Shown: positions 36,451 through 53,973 of the stretch, one piece after another | Numbering within the stretch: the stretch's first letter is position 1 | Layout of the letters: every line of letters starts with the position of its first letter | Source of the DNA: Ascidia mentula | Taxonomy: Eukaryota > Chordata > Ascidiacea > Phlebobranchia > Ascidiidae | Assembly (NCBI GenBank): GCA_947561715.1 | Contig: OX387202.1 | Location: 10,305,001-10,369,000 of the forward strand | Direction of reading: 5' to 3' | DNA length: 64,000 nucleotides | Position numbers and translations under genes: made by a program | The notes under the pieces: generated by a model | The model's database searches: none | Told to the model about the DNA's origin: nothing | What the model saw: the letters and a program-made list of their open reading frames with translations, nothing else

Positions 36451-39400
36451 ATGATTAAAATACTTAATTTGATATTTCTTTCCGTTTGTGTGGTTGAAGG
36501 TCTTTGTCCAGTGGAAAATGCAAGTTTGGCCCCTATTCCATACATACGTAAGTTTTATTTTATTAACATTGCATGTGTATTTTCGCTTGGATGAAAGATA
36601 AGTGCTAAGTGCTAATCATACAATGGCCCTCAAACCAACTGGTGCGTCTCAAGGCTCTTTGGGAGCGCCATAATGCAACAATGTGTGACCGCACCTTTTG
36701 GAGTCTAATTACAAGCATAATCATTTGGAAGTGGTTGATGTTGTTCACAGTGAGAGCAATCTCTTGACAATATATATCTCATGGCGGTCAAACAAATTTG
36801 CCGCAACAGCTAACTAGTTTGAAAAGCAATGAAGTAAAATAACAAAGTAAAAACATATTACCCGTTATAAAATCAAACCAATTAGTCAACGCGAGGTTTG
36901 CCGATTGTCATTTGAAAATGTAGGTATCAAACCACGTAGGCCTTTTTACGGTTTAATCTCATCCATTTCACTTGTTGTTAAATTTGTTATCTACCCATAC
37001 AAAGAATTCCAACAAAATTGTTAATGGCAATTTAGTTCGATAATTAGCTTTTCTTATTTTCCATACATAAATAATAAGTTTAATAATTCTTTTCGAAGGG
37101 CCAATGAACCTGACAACTTGCGTCCCACCATATTATGACTTCAACTGCGTGTGTCCTTCCGGTATGTTCGAATGCGCCTGCCATAAAATAGGAAGTTGTA
37201 AACCAAATGTACAGGGATGCATAAACATGATAAGCTTATACAACGGATGGAACAACTGCGGAGACTGGAGTGACGAAGTGGCCTCTGTGTGTCCTCCAAG
37301 ATTCTTTCAATGTCACTGTTACAATACAACATGCAAGGACGGGGGAAGCTGTGTTTTGAGTTTGCTTAAATGTGATTTCGTCAACGATTGTCCCGACGGA
37401 AGTGATGAGTTGGATTGCACATGTCCAGCCGATAAGTTTGAGTGTCCATGCTACAAAACAGGAAATTGCACCAAATTAGGAAGCGGCGGTGGATTTGGAT
37501 TAGGTCTTGGTTCCATTCCTTCATATGGTTGCATAAGCAAGTCGGAAGTTTGTGACGGTTATAACAATTGCGGTGACTGGTATGACGAAATCAACTGCAC
37601 ATGTCCATTGAACACATATGAGTGTGCGTGTTACCAAACAAAAAACTGTCCTTACAGCTATGGCTGCACCAACGTCCTGGCTCGTTGCAACGGATTTGAT
37701 AATTGCGGGGATTGGAGTGATGAAATCAATTGTACGTCTTGCCCTGCGCACTTGTTCGAGTGTCCGTGTTACAAGAGAAGGAATTGTACATATGGTCGCG
37801 GTTGCTTGCAACCATTCTTTGTTTGTGACGGTTATAACACGTGTGGCGACTGGAGTGATGAAGCAAACTGCACATGTCCTACTAATACTTTTGAATGCTC
37901 CTGTTACAAAACCAAAAACTGTACAAAATCAGTGCGTGCTTGTATAGCGCTTGCATATCAATGCGACGGCTTGAACACATGTGGAGATTGGAGTGATGAG
38001 GTTAATTGCACCTGTCCAGTCGATAAGTTCGAGTGCGCATGTGTCGGCACTAGACAATGTGTTGGAATAAACTTGAACTGCATTGATCATTCGTTGCTAT
38101 CCAACGGATATTCCGACTGTATTGATGGCAGCGACGAAACGTATCATACATGCAACTGTTCCGGTATGTCAGCAAAATGTCCAAATGGGTCTATATATAA
38201 CTTTACCAGATCAGAAAATTGCATTCCCCACCAGTGGGTGGGTGATAACATCACAGACTGCATTGATGGAAGTGATAATGTTTGTTCTTCTAGTTCCTTT
38301 TTATGTCTATCATGTCATTCGATTTCCATTAGCTGCAAAAGAGAAACGGAAGCCAGACGATTAATTAACACAAACGCATCAATAACCTGCAACCCTGTGA
38401 AAAGTAAGACTTGTGCTTCCGATATCAATTACTGCCAAGTAGAGAAAGTAGTTTGTACGACTACATCGTGTGAATACGCATTTTGCAGAGATGTGTTTTT
38501 CTGTGAAAATCAACAACTTGTTGCAAAAACAGAGTTTTGTGATGGATTTAGCGACCCATTGCACAGTTGCAAGGACAAAAGCGGCGAAATTCAACATAGA
38601 TTTGGGTTTAAATGTTCTGGAGTGACACGGAAAGGAGTTTGTGTTTTACCTCAGTCCAACGTCTACGATTCTGTGGCTCAATGTTCGGACCATTCTGACC
38701 TTTGTTTTGTCAATGGCCAGTTTCGTTGCTTTCAATGTTTGGACAGGAAGCTTATAATTTCAGACAAACAGGTATGTGACGGTGTAGTGGACTGCTTTGA
38801 CATGTCGGACGAATGTTTGTGCGCTGATCAAACGTTGTGTCGGGAAGTTAGAGGAAGTTGTCCTGTGAATGAAGTCTTGTGTAATAACACCTCAACTTGT
38901 TTAAGTCAGGTAGTTGCACTGTGTAATACAAGTGTTCAGTGTTACAATCAAACTAATACAAAACACTGTACCAATGAGAAAGGAATAAAACCGTATCTCT
39001 GTCCAGCAAACGTAAAGATAAATCCAAGCAGAACTGGTAACCGCAACCTCAGACACAAATGTACAAAACTGGAGTATTTCATGAGCAAGTATCCAACTGT
39101 TCCACATGACCAGTCATTGCAATACCTGTCGTTATTTTGCAGCGGAAAAATTCATACAGGATATGGTATTTCAGCCGAGCTTTACTGTCCAAACTTCGTT
39201 AGTTGTTTCAACAAGGGTGAGATTAATATCGCCCGCAATCGCGTATACGACGGAAAAATCGACTGCGACGACAAATCGGATGAGTTTCTCGAAAAATGTA
39301 AAACTACTCGCTATTACTGCAAGAGCAAAGGTAGGATTTCAATTGCAAGAAAACATATTTGCGATGGCATAATTGATTGCGACGATGAAACAGACGAAAG

Positions 39401-40673
39401 CCGCTGTAGTTGTGAAAGAACCAGATTTTTTTGTTCAAATTCTCAACCTATTTCTATTAAGAGGAAGTTTGTACACAATGGAATCGACGACTGTTCGGAC
39501 GGAAGTGACGAATGTGTAAATTTAGTGAACAATGCATTCGCAAACGTCAACCAAATGATCGCAAACCCGTTTTATCGTGCTATCTTCTGGATTATGGCCA
39601 TATTAGCGTTGGTGGGGAATATTGTTGTGTTTGTCTCAACAGCTTGGAAACTGGCCAAATCAAACAAAAATGAGAACGTGTTTTTGTGTACGAGCGTGTT
39701 CATTCTTAACCTCTCAGCAGCCGACTTTCTTATGGGGATTTACCTGTTGGGGATTATTATCCAGGCAACCCGGTTTTCTGGTTCCTATTGTTTGTTTGAT
39801 AAGGAGTGGAGATCTGGAAACTTATGTTCAGGTTTTGGAGCAGTAGCACTTGTGTCATCAGAGGCGTCATCTTTTATTATGACCGCCATGACAACATTTC
39901 GCTTGATTTCAGCATTTAATCCCTTTTTGATGAGAAATCCCAGTGTCGCTAAAACCGTTACAGTAGGACTGATTTGTTGGGTGGCAGCTATTCTTTTAGC
40001 TATTATCCCACTGTTACACATTACTTCCAAGTATTTTGTTACCACTGCCTGGTTTCCGAACAACTTTTATCAAACAGATCTTGTGTCAAGAAGAAATATG
40101 TCACTTCTGGCGCAGAGAGTTTCCAATTCCAAACCTAATACTTGGCTTGCCGTGAAGAAGATTATAAATGCGGTATTTCCAAGGCAACCAATCAAAGGAG
40201 AGTTTGGTTACTATGGTGAAACTAGCGTCTGTTTGCCATATCTTTTTGCAACAATCGATCAGTTCGGCTGGGAATATTCTACGTTCATCATCACAATCAA
40301 CTTTCTAATGTTTGTCTACATGGTAATTGCCTATGCTTTTATATTCAAGCAAAGCAATCGCATGAAAGCATCCCGAGGCAACGATAAAAGCTTGAAGATG
40401 CAAAGGAAAATCTCCAGATTAATCTTGACCAACTTTTGTTGTTGGATTCCAATTTGCATTATGGGATATCTGAGCATAGCAGGTGTTAAAATACCTCCAG
40501 ATGCTTATGTAGTGAGTGCGTGTCTGTTGCTTCCGATCAACAGCGCACTTAACCCCTTGCTCTACTCTAACGCATTGAAGAAGCGCTTGGGTCGAGCTAG
40601 AAGTGCACTCACATCAGTTGTTACGTCGGTTCGTGGTAATGACGAACATTCAACCACTGGAGCCAACGCTTAG
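36451..40673 (+). CDS. LDLa-repeat rhodopsin-type GPCR, copy C, complete
   Basis: Exon 1 (36451-36547) encodes the signal peptide MIKILNLIFLSVCVVEG, followed by LCPVENASLAPIPYI. Intron 36548-37098 has GTAAGT and an AAG acceptor. Exon 2 (37099-40673) is one open frame, total 1223 aa. The ectodomain has about 13 LDLa-like repeats, most with GDWSDE or DGSDE acidic clusters, and many NxT/S sites. No LRRs are seen. The 7TM region (last ~360 aa) has the TM1 Gly-Asn (LVGNIVVF), TM2 LSAADFLMGIYLL, a DRY-less TM3 end (MTTFRLISAF), CWIPICIMGYL in TM6 and INSALNPLLYS in TM7, as in relaxin-receptor/GRL101-type LGR receptors. It lies in the opposite orientation to copies A and B and is clearly more diverged from them than they are from each other. 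The ligand and coupling are unknown. Confidence 0.9.
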
Positions 40674-41480
40674 CTTTAAAATACCCCAAAGTTGATACAG
40701 ATATGGGAGAAACAGAATGACTGCAGATTGAACATTGCATTCGCTTACTTTTGTTTAATTCTATTTGACTGTAAACCACTAAATTTACTTGGTCCTTAAT
40801 GTTTGTGTGAAGATGTGATATGCTGACCTATGACAAAATAATTTTAATATTCCTTCCAAAACGTGTGTCCACATGTATTGTGCAAGAACAATCAATGTTT
40901 AACAACAAGCCTGCATGTTATGTTTTGTGTTTCACATTTGTACAAATCATAACGTTTCTGACACTAAGTTTAGTGGTGTTGTCGGATATAATTTGAGGAA
41001 AATCTTTTAAAATATCACTTTGTTATTCAGGTGTAGGTTACAAATCAGACTTTAGATTTCGATTAATCGGATAAAATAACAGTCGATCGATGTTACTGTA
41101 TAAAAAATAAGGTGTCCAAATCAGTACAGTTTCTTATTAGTATTCTGCTAATGTCGCAATAGAAAGACCCTAGCCATTCGGCGTCACAACACCTTGCGAA
41201 AAATAGTGCAAAACTTAGCTCTTGTGCGACGTCTAACGGTGGATGTCTAAAATTTATTGCGACCACAAGTGTCCAACGCCATCAGGTATAATAAAATTGC
41301 CTCACAGGCTTAAAAATCGCATTATTTCATTGAATCACAACTTTCTAATACAATGAGCATTGCTAAGACCCTCCAACCAACAATATCAATAGGAGAAGAT
41401 AAAAAATTTCCTATATTTTTTAACACAATTGACCACAACGATCAATTGGTCAATAATTTGTTATAAGGCATGGAGTGAGG
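40674..41480. other. Converging 3' ends of GPCR copy C and DUS2
   Basis: About 800 bp between two stop codons facing each other. The minus strand has AATAAA (plus 41253-41258), a plausible poly(A) signal for DUS2. Bases about 41215-41290 carry the short repeat shared with 9915-9990. No gene is seen. Confidence 0.55.
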
Positions 41481-46260
<4,780 letters not shown>

Positions 46261-46262
46261 TT

Positions 46263-46514
46263 ATGGGGGCAGCACGTACAAAACTTGCCAAATACGCAAA
46301 ATGTTTGATCAAGGCAACATGGAACAGTGCAAAGCTTGTCAGTCAACCATGCGTTGCGGTACCGTACGGGAAATACCCCGATTTGTTGTTCCTTTTACGC
46401 AACCGAATGAAAGCAAATGACACGGATACAGTAATTAAAAATCTACAAGCAATTTACAAGCCCAAAATAATGACCAAGCCCAAATCAATTGTCTGCCTTG
46501 GTGTGTGCTTGTGA
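46263..46514 (+). CDS. Small unrecognised ORF, head-to-head with DUS2
   Basis: ATG at 46263 opens an 83-codon frame beginning MGAARTKLAKYAKCLIKATW, basic at its N-terminus and ending VCLGVCL before TGA. Only five bases separate it from the divergent DUS2 start codon, so it would share a bidirectional promoter region. The amino-acid composition looks protein-like, and the N-terminus could be a mitochondrial presequence, but I recognise no family. It may be the last exon of a larger gene or a chance ORF. Confidence 0.35.
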   Translation: MGAARTKLAKYAKCLIKATWNSAKLVSQPCVAVPYGKYPDLLFLLRNRMKANDTDTVIKNLQAIYKPKIMTKPKSIVCLGVCL

Positions 46515-47435
46515 TTCCAAATTTTATGACAATCTGCGATTTCTAACCGCACATAGTTAGGGCCCTGGGTTAACTTCTGCGCAAAGTGTTTTTTTTTAGC
46601 AGAACTTCATTGGCAGTCCTGCCTGGACTTGCCAGACTAACATTCAATGGGTGGTTGTTTTCTTGCCATTGTCATGTGGGAGGCATATTTAAAGTTTTTG
46701 TCACATTGTGTGTTGAACTTCTATTGTATTTCAATTGATGTAAAGATCCACTAGTAGCAATTAATTTACACAAGTTTCTTGTGATTTGTTTTTTGAAACC
46801 TGTAACCACAATGCATTTCCATTGGGTCTTTTTAGACCCAATACTATAGTCTTTTTTGATCACACATATTACACTATAGCATTTCGAAACAACACATCAC
46901 GATGTCAATATCGGTACGATGCAAAATTCAGTCAGAAACACGCCTATTTCGTAACAAAATTTGAGTATTGACAACAGACGTGTGCAACCAGCCATGGTCT
47001 ATTCGGCGCGCAGGGGAACCAAACAAAGATCCAGACAGGCCCGTTGTGGCGAAAACCAAGGGGAATTTACCAAGAAGGGGAGCGCTGTACGGATGACTAT
47101 GCCTTCACATAAAAAAGCATGACATTGGCAAAAGCTTAAATTGTGCAATTGTGTAGATCTTTGAGAAAAGTGACAGCACCACTGCAGTTCCTGGCCTTAA
47201 AAAATCAGCATTTAAATCGTTGCGCAAATTCCTGGGGTGTGGTGGAATTGATTTTACGATGTGTGCCGTTTTTTACACATAGATTTTTCTCAAGGGTGTT
47301 ATTTGCGTTACGCATAGACAGCAGATTACCCAAATATTTGCCGACGACTAAGCGCCACCTTTTTTACTTCAACAGGACAGACGCTTGCTAATGGAAGATT
47401 TTATAAAAATTTATATAAATCTGTGTATTTTTCAG
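46515..47435. other. Intergenic, no gene recognised
   Basis: Between the small ORF and the first recognisable NLR exon. An 82-codon plus ORF at 47143-47391 has no domain. Upstream exons of the NLR could hide here, but I found none with convincing borders. Confidence 0.4.
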
Positions 47436-50359
47436 GTATTGTGACCGGTGATGTGCATTACCATTACTACAGGCCACAGGAAAACATATCAGGTATATAA
47501 TTTTCATGTAATACAAATATAAATTGTAAAACAAAACATGAATTCTTCGAAAAGGGTATAACATTTTCATTTTTAAATTTTAAATTTAAATACGCCAAAA
47601 TGAATTAGACAAAAGGTCCACACACTTGAAAGTAGCTCTTGAAAACATGAGCGATCTTTTGCTGTGAGAGACATTTTCGTGTATTCTGGCCTACGTACAA
47701 TTTTCAAATACGCTGGTAAAATCTGTGATATTATTAAAGTTAATCACGACGGAAATCCTCCTACACTTGAGGAAATTGACCAATTCAAAAACGATCCAAG
47801 AACATTGTTTCAAGAACATAAAACGCGAATCTTAAACGCCAACGGATCGCACGTGGGTAAGTTTTTTTAGATTCAGTGCAAGGTTACATGTTATGCTATT
47901 GTTTATTATTTTCCTGTTTACTATTACTTATGCCGCCATAAAAACACTTTGGAAGTGGTGCTAGAAACATTGGCAAAAATGATGATTACGTGAATAACAT
48001 ATTCTGTAATATATTTCATGCAGATAACAGACGTCTGGCTGATGTTTTGGTTCACACTCATCTAATGTCAGATCCCAATTTCTTCTGCTCCACAAAAGAA
48101 AGTTGGATTCAACGAGTTTACCGTTGGTGGGAAGGTCGCAGATATAATGCATCAAGTGAGCGCCCATCGTGTAGCACAGCATCGGGGGCAGCATCTTCTG
48201 GCTCTCCAAATGTACTTGTAACACCAGGGCAAGTTATTGCAAACGATGAGGACGAAGACAATAAGTTGGTGTTGGTCGTTGGAGCGCCATGATCGGGTAA
48301 AACATGTCTTTCTCATCGTTTCATACAAGAAGCTGCACAGGAGGAAAGCGGATATGATTTTTTCTTTCGTATCGAGTTTCGAAGCATCGGTAACAATCGA
48401 ACCACTTTGAAAGATTTGCTCTTTTCAGATGCAGCAAACTTAACAGATCAAAGAAAAGTGGAGCTTTTTACTCACATGGTCAAACACCATATCAGGTGTC
48501 TCGTCGCATTAGACGGGTTGGATGAGTACAGTCATTTCAAAAGTCTGAATGAGGCCTCCATGCAAAAGATGTCGCTGTACGATACAAGATCCACGCCTGT
48601 GGTGTTGGCGAACCTCATGCTCGGTAAACTGTTGAAAAACTGTGTAGTGATCGTTACTTCACGACCGGCGAGAGCGAACCAACTTCGTCAATGTTTCATT
48701 CGCACAGCTAAGGTGTTTGCAGTGCAACCTGAAGAACACCGCCTGCAATATTGCAGTCATTTACTTACCGAAGAAAACCAGTTGGAAAGAGTGCAGAGAA
48801 TGGGCGCAGTTTGGAATGCAATGACGACGCCAATAGTTTGTCAAATCGTTTGCGCCGTTTTACCGACATTAGAAGAGCGATTGCCTGCACACTTTGGAGG
48901 AATTACATTTCTCTATGCAAAATTTATTTTGGCATTTGTAAAATCGGAGCACGTGAGTTTAGAGGACGAACCAACTGCCCAAGAAAGATTCGGTTTAACC
49001 AAAAAATTGGCACAGATTGCGTGGCAATGTATGGTCCCCGGAAAAGCAACATTTCCCGAAAAAATGCTCTGCGTCGACGAGACGACCAGCAGAGGAAGGC
49101 GACCTTGCGAAGCTTTTATCAGCAACTTTCTAGCTGTAATATTGCACTCAGGATCTTCCGCGAAAGGTCAGAAAGAGTATTACTTTGAGCATAGAAGCCT
49201 TCAGGAGGTTTTTGCCGCACTCTGGCTCTGGCTGAACAACATGAAGGTCAGTCAGCAAGTAAAACGGATCTTCAATGACAAAGATTCACTTGTGCTCACG
49301 TTTTTCTGCGGTTTTTGTCGCACTGAAGTGCGAAAGTTTTGGAAAGATTTTTTTGGACAGGAACTCCAAGTTACAAGGTCACAGATGTACAAGTACGCCA
49401 AGCAATTGATTCAACTGCAATGGGATAAACGCAGTCGTTATTTCTTAAACTGTACTCAGGCACTACAGGCTGCTTGCGAATCTGGGGATAACGAACTACT
49501 TCGACGTTTTGCTAACGGGTTGCGAGAAAATATCGATATAAACTCACAGCTCTCTGGTCCTCAGATATTTGCTCCTTTGGGGATGATTCTACAATTAAGT
49601 CGTGGACGGGCTAGTCTGAACGTTAAGTTAGGTTTGGGTCATGAGAAAGCTTTTACGGATCTCTTGTCAGAAGCAGTAAAAACATTAGATCTCGGTGATA
49701 ACTCTTTGACCGCTGAAGGTGTTTCGCATGTTTGTTTGTCACTGACCGACCAAAACATCCGAATTGATTCGATCTCATTTCAACACAACCCGGAAATCGG
49801 CGACGGCGCAGCGAGCGAATTTGCCATGATCTGTCAACACACACGATGTCTGGATTTGTGGAATTGCGGACTTACGGATGCCGGCATGACAGGGTTTGCT
49901 TCTTACGCGAATTCTTTTTCCCACACAACGCTGGAGGAACTCAATCTTGGGATGAATCGAATTGGGGACGAGGGAGTTCAAGTCTTGTGTCAATCTGCAG
50001 TAATTGTACAATCATTAAAGAGTCTAAAAATGTGCGACTGCGATTTATGTGACGCTGGCGGCGAGATTTTGTCTCTTCTGCTCAATGATCAAAACAAGGC
50101 CCTGGAGTGTTTGGACGTGCGAAAAAATCGGTTTACCGAAACCGGTTACGAGAAAATTTTGCAAGCAGCGCTGAGCTCACAAAAGCTGACAACGTTAAAA
50201 ATCAATCCCAATATTACTCCCAGCAAGTTTGCGGATGTAAACAAAACGAGCGGAATATGGGTTGGTCGGGGATTTAGGGGTTCCGGAGGTACTACGGAAT
50301 TAAACTTACAAAGGTGTCGTGCCATTACATCTAATCGCAATCGCACGGCATATCGATGA
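47436..50359 (+). pseudogene. NACHT-LRR (NLR) gene with a stop codon in the P-loop
   Basis: Exons: a probable 57-nt exon 47436-47492 (VTGDVHYHYYRPQENIS), an exon ending at 47856 (YSGLRTIFKYAGKICDIIK and on), and a large exon 48024-50359. The large exon has the NACHT P-loop as GAP-stop-SGKT: TGA at 48290-48292 stands where GGA is expected. It continues with Walker B CLVALDGLDEYS, sensor VVIVTSRPA, the winged-helix motif FEHRSLQEVFAALWL, then about five RI-type LRRs (LDLGDNSLTAEGV, LELNLGMNRIGDEGV and similar) to the stop at 50359. AATAAA lies at 50812. By family this is an intracellular innate-immune sensor that oligomerises through NACHT and senses through LRRs. Apart from the TGA, the frame is open for 778 codons. 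Upstream, the 47652 region is one base out of frame with the 57-nt exon at a T run. Type pseudogene is given because of the TGA; a sequence error or a null allele is possible. Confidence 0.8.
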
Positions 50360-51949
50360 CGTCACTAACTAACTCAATATTTTCGAAAACACAGCAGTTA
50401 TTTTTTGTAGTTTATTTATTATTTTCTTTGTAGTTTGATTTGCGTATATGTATTCAATATGTTATCTTTTGTTTTTGTTGTTTGTTTGTTGCAAAAAATG
50501 CCTCTTTAAACGTTTTAATACCTACATTTGTAACTATAATGTTGACAAAACCTCACTTTCGAGACGCTGTTTGGTGATTGTGACTTCAATGTTGCTTTTT
50601 TTCACCAATTGCAACTTGATTTGATTCCATATAATTTGTAAGTAATAGTTTACAAGTCTCTTTTGTTTGTAATTTAGTTTGTTTAGTTTACTTTACGAAG
50701 TTGTTGGCAAAACTTTTTTCAACGTTTATTTTGTTTGTTTCGTTTGTACTTTTTCTCAGTGTTAATACATATTTATGAATATTGCGGCCTGTAGCCTAAC
50801 AGTAAAAGAAAAATAAACTGTTATCGAAAAATGTTGCCTATTTTTATAATGATTGTAAAAAGTATACTTTATTTGCCTACTTGGTGTTGTTATAGGCCTT
50901 CCCATACATTATGTCACTTGACTAAAATGCATAATATTGGCGAAACATGCACGCAGGCCGTGTAACCAAATAAAACAATGTATGACGCACATGTATTGGT
51001 GTAAATATGCATCGATGGTTCCTTAATAGCATATTGACGGTGTCTACTTTATGGTGGAATAACTATGGCGATACACAAACGTGTCAATTATTTTATCATT
51101 TGACACCATACTTCGTGTAATGTATTTGGTATCTTACCCATTATTGCATATAAACTTATAAAAATAATTCGCAGGTGAAACAAGCCTAGTTTAAAAAATC
51201 TTTTTTTTCATAATAAACGACGCATGAAGATTCGGATGCCTATCCACGATAATCGACGCAAAACATGAAATTACTGATTAGTTGCACCTTATGGTTCTGT
51301 CTAAAAAAATCTATCACATTATCTGTCTTTCGGACCTTTAGTTTAAGCGTGTACAGCACACTGTTCATAGCCAGGCATTGCACAGCAATGCGCGGACGTA
51401 TATGGGTCGGGCGCTTGACCAATGCTGCCAATCACCCGCCGGACGTACAAAGGACATTCACAACCTTGTCACACTACTAAAGCACAACAGCGCCACATAG
51501 CGAGGACATACGTCGAAAGTTAATTCATTAACGAGTTCGACTTCAACATAAAGTTATGCACGCATGTTTCTTCAATAAATTTCCCACACAAGCCGTAAAC
51601 GCACACTTGGTGTATTTACGAATAAAAACCAGACGGGTGTTACTGTCACGCGCGTTAGTGATGGGCGAGCGAGTAATTTATCTGTACCGCATCTGGTGCA
51701 GAACTCATCGTACTATATTGTAAAGTGTTTGCATATTCGGGATTTTGCTGTAAATCGCACCGAGGTATTGCGTCACATCGCATGTAGCCTTTTCCTATAA
51801 CGTGACAAGTCTACAGAATTCCTTATTTTCATGCTTCGCAAATCTACAATGCCTTTACTATAATCATTTTGATGAAGTGATCTGGGTCCTCCTAAGATAC
51901 ACTTGCCAATGCTCCATACAAGACCAATCAACCTGGTTAAACTGCACTA
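50360..51949. other. NLR 3' flank, no gene recognised
   Basis: T-rich 3' UTR-like sequence with AATAAA at 50812-50817, then about 1.1 kb with only short ORFs and no repeat with clear ends. Confidence 0.5.
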
Positions 51950-53250
51950 TAATTGCCTTCGCTAATGTTCCAGTCAATAGTTCCCAACCTGAAGTATATA
52001 TGATCACAACCAAGGGGTCAATGGGATCGTTTTAAGCGGTTGCGAATGAGCAAAGGCCTTTTCAACGTGCATTTCTATTTCCATTTATAATAATGGTCTT
52101 TTCGATCTCGACGGATTTCCTGAATGAATAGCTCGTCTGGACTATCCAAGCCAAGTAAAAGCGTTACGGTATCTCCCTCGATTGATGGAAAATTTATGTT
52201 GCGTAAATGTGTTGTGCCAAGTAGATCTTTGAGAGTAAAAACAGGATTTGTCGTACTGGAATCTCATCAAAGGATATCACCTTCTGGAGAACTATCTCCT
52301 CTCCACCGTCCACAGAGGAAACAGAGAAACTCACTGAAACACCCGCATGCTCTCTAGCGTCATCGGTGAGGGCTTGTAGAACAATCTCCTTTGCTTAACC
52401 TTTCATGCCCAAAGCGTCGACAAACCTTTTGTTCAACAGATTTCTGTAGATCCGATAATAAAAAACGCGTAAGTCAAAACCTTTCGGCCCTTGTATTTTA
52501 CTTGGACCGGAACTACGCACTGATACACGTCCTCAGAACACTCTTCGCCACTGGAAGAGGTTATCAATGAATACGAAGCAACCTTCTCTGGTACAACAGG
52601 CGACGCTGCAGTCTCTGGCTTCACATTTAGGACGCGTTTGTGCAGCAAAGTATGATGGTAGTGACTTGAACAACCCTTTTCCTCGCATTTTTTCCGGAAA
52701 CAAACTATATTCGTTCGGAATACGTTTTGCGCTTGAAGTCGAAGCACTTTGCCAAGCCTTGAAGCGATGACCTTTCCATTTGAAGCTGTTGAACTTTTAT
52801 CGGGTCAACAGCGACGCAACTGCTTTAGTCTTTCTTATAGGCTAAACGAACTCCTTGTCACGTCTAGATCCCATAATCCTACTGCCGTAAGGAGAATTTC
52901 CACCTCAGCACGATCCAAAACAAACAGAACGAAATGTTTAAACATGGCTTCGCGATTTGTTGGATGAAGAACTTCAACCGATCGTTTAATCCATCGTTCC
53001 TGTAAGCGGTAAATCAACTTGTCGATCCGCTGCAACATCGAATTGAGTGAGTTTAAACCAACATATTCGTTAATGTCCTCCAACGTAGAAAGACACCTTC
53101 CAGCAGGTCTGCAAATTGCATCAGCCTTTTCTGGTTGATCACCTTAAAACGACTCTTCTTGAGATGCTGCTCACAAGTATTTGCAATAATGTGGGGCTGT
53201 CCGTACTCCGGAAAAGCTTTTGACGGGCCTGACGGTAACCCTCGACAGGT
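51950..53250 (-). mobile_element. BEL/Pao-group LTR retrotransposon fossil (gag and protease part)
   Basis: On the minus strand, segments resemble the gag region of BEL/Pao elements (RIDKLIYRLQERWIKRS region), then a Cys/His segment (KKCEEKGCSSHYHHTLLHK) and a protease-like part with LLLGLDSP. No LTRs were found, and reverse transcriptase and later parts are not seen. The copy is clearly broken, with several interruptions, and looks old. Confidence 0.65.
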
Positions 53251-53796
53251 CTTTTTGTTAAGTGGTCAATTTTTAATCGCACTTTATAATCACAATGTTG
53301 CCGTAGATGGGATCTCTATTGCAGTCACATTGAAAATTATTGCCAGCATCAGGCAAACGACTTGCTTTTGAATAAATGCGAATAGCGATGAACGCTTGAT
53401 TTTGTCTGTGTGCAAAATGCTCGAATTTTCGGACGGTTTTCACATTAATTTGGAAAATATTACAAAGAAATGGTAACCACCTAACGTTGCGACACCATGT
53501 AGCCATTAAACAATAAATTATACAGCGTAAATTGACAGTACTTAGAGTGCATAATTGCTTTAACAACAAGAACATCCCATTCCAGTAACTATTTTATTAT
53601 TACGCAACTAAATAAGACTTAATAGGTTGAAAATTATTAAACAAAATTCGTTTGTTGCTTGTGTTCACTTGTTGTGCCCTGTTTAATGCAAAACTATACT
53701 AAACTAGTTGCTGTCGGCAACCGCAAGACTAAAGCGCCTTCTGTGACGTCACGTAACAATAATCGCTTTCGCACGATTTCGTTCGCAACGGTAAAA
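53251..53796. other. Intergenic, no gene recognised
   Basis: Only short ORFs. No repeat ends were seen between the LTR fossil and the CARD-like ORF. Confidence 0.4.
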
Positions 53797-53973
53797 ATGC
53801 GACTTCCCATCCTGTCGCAAGTAAATTTTGCTCTTATTTCCGATCTGGCTGAACACTTGGCATGCGATGGGCTGTTGACCAAGCGTGATGACCGCACAAG
53901 TAGAATTCTGCAAGTCTGCACGTGCTTAGATACCAAACCACGAGAACTTAGTCAGTTGTACAGCAGAGTCTAG
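53797..53973 (+). CDS. CARD-like ORF (candidate exon)
   Basis: From ATG 53797 the frame reads MRLPILSQVNFALISDLAEH, then LACDGLLTKRDD, a TSRIL segment, and DTKPRELSQLYSRV before TAG. The spacing of LISDLAEHL, LLT, RIL and TxxxKxRELxxLxxR fits helices 2-5 of a CARD domain, as used for NLR N-termini. The frame is open further upstream (from 53659). No splice border can be fixed, and the last CARD helix is missing. It may be an exon of another immune gene or a remnant. Similarity is by eye only. Confidence 0.35.
   Translation: MRLPILSQVNFALISDLAEHLACDGLLTKRDDRTSRILQVCTCLDTKPRELSQLYSRV

Noticed and set aside
52433-53083. Host Cys/His-rich gene
   Set aside because: The arrangement of the segments is that of a BEL/Pao-group element; treated as a fossil.
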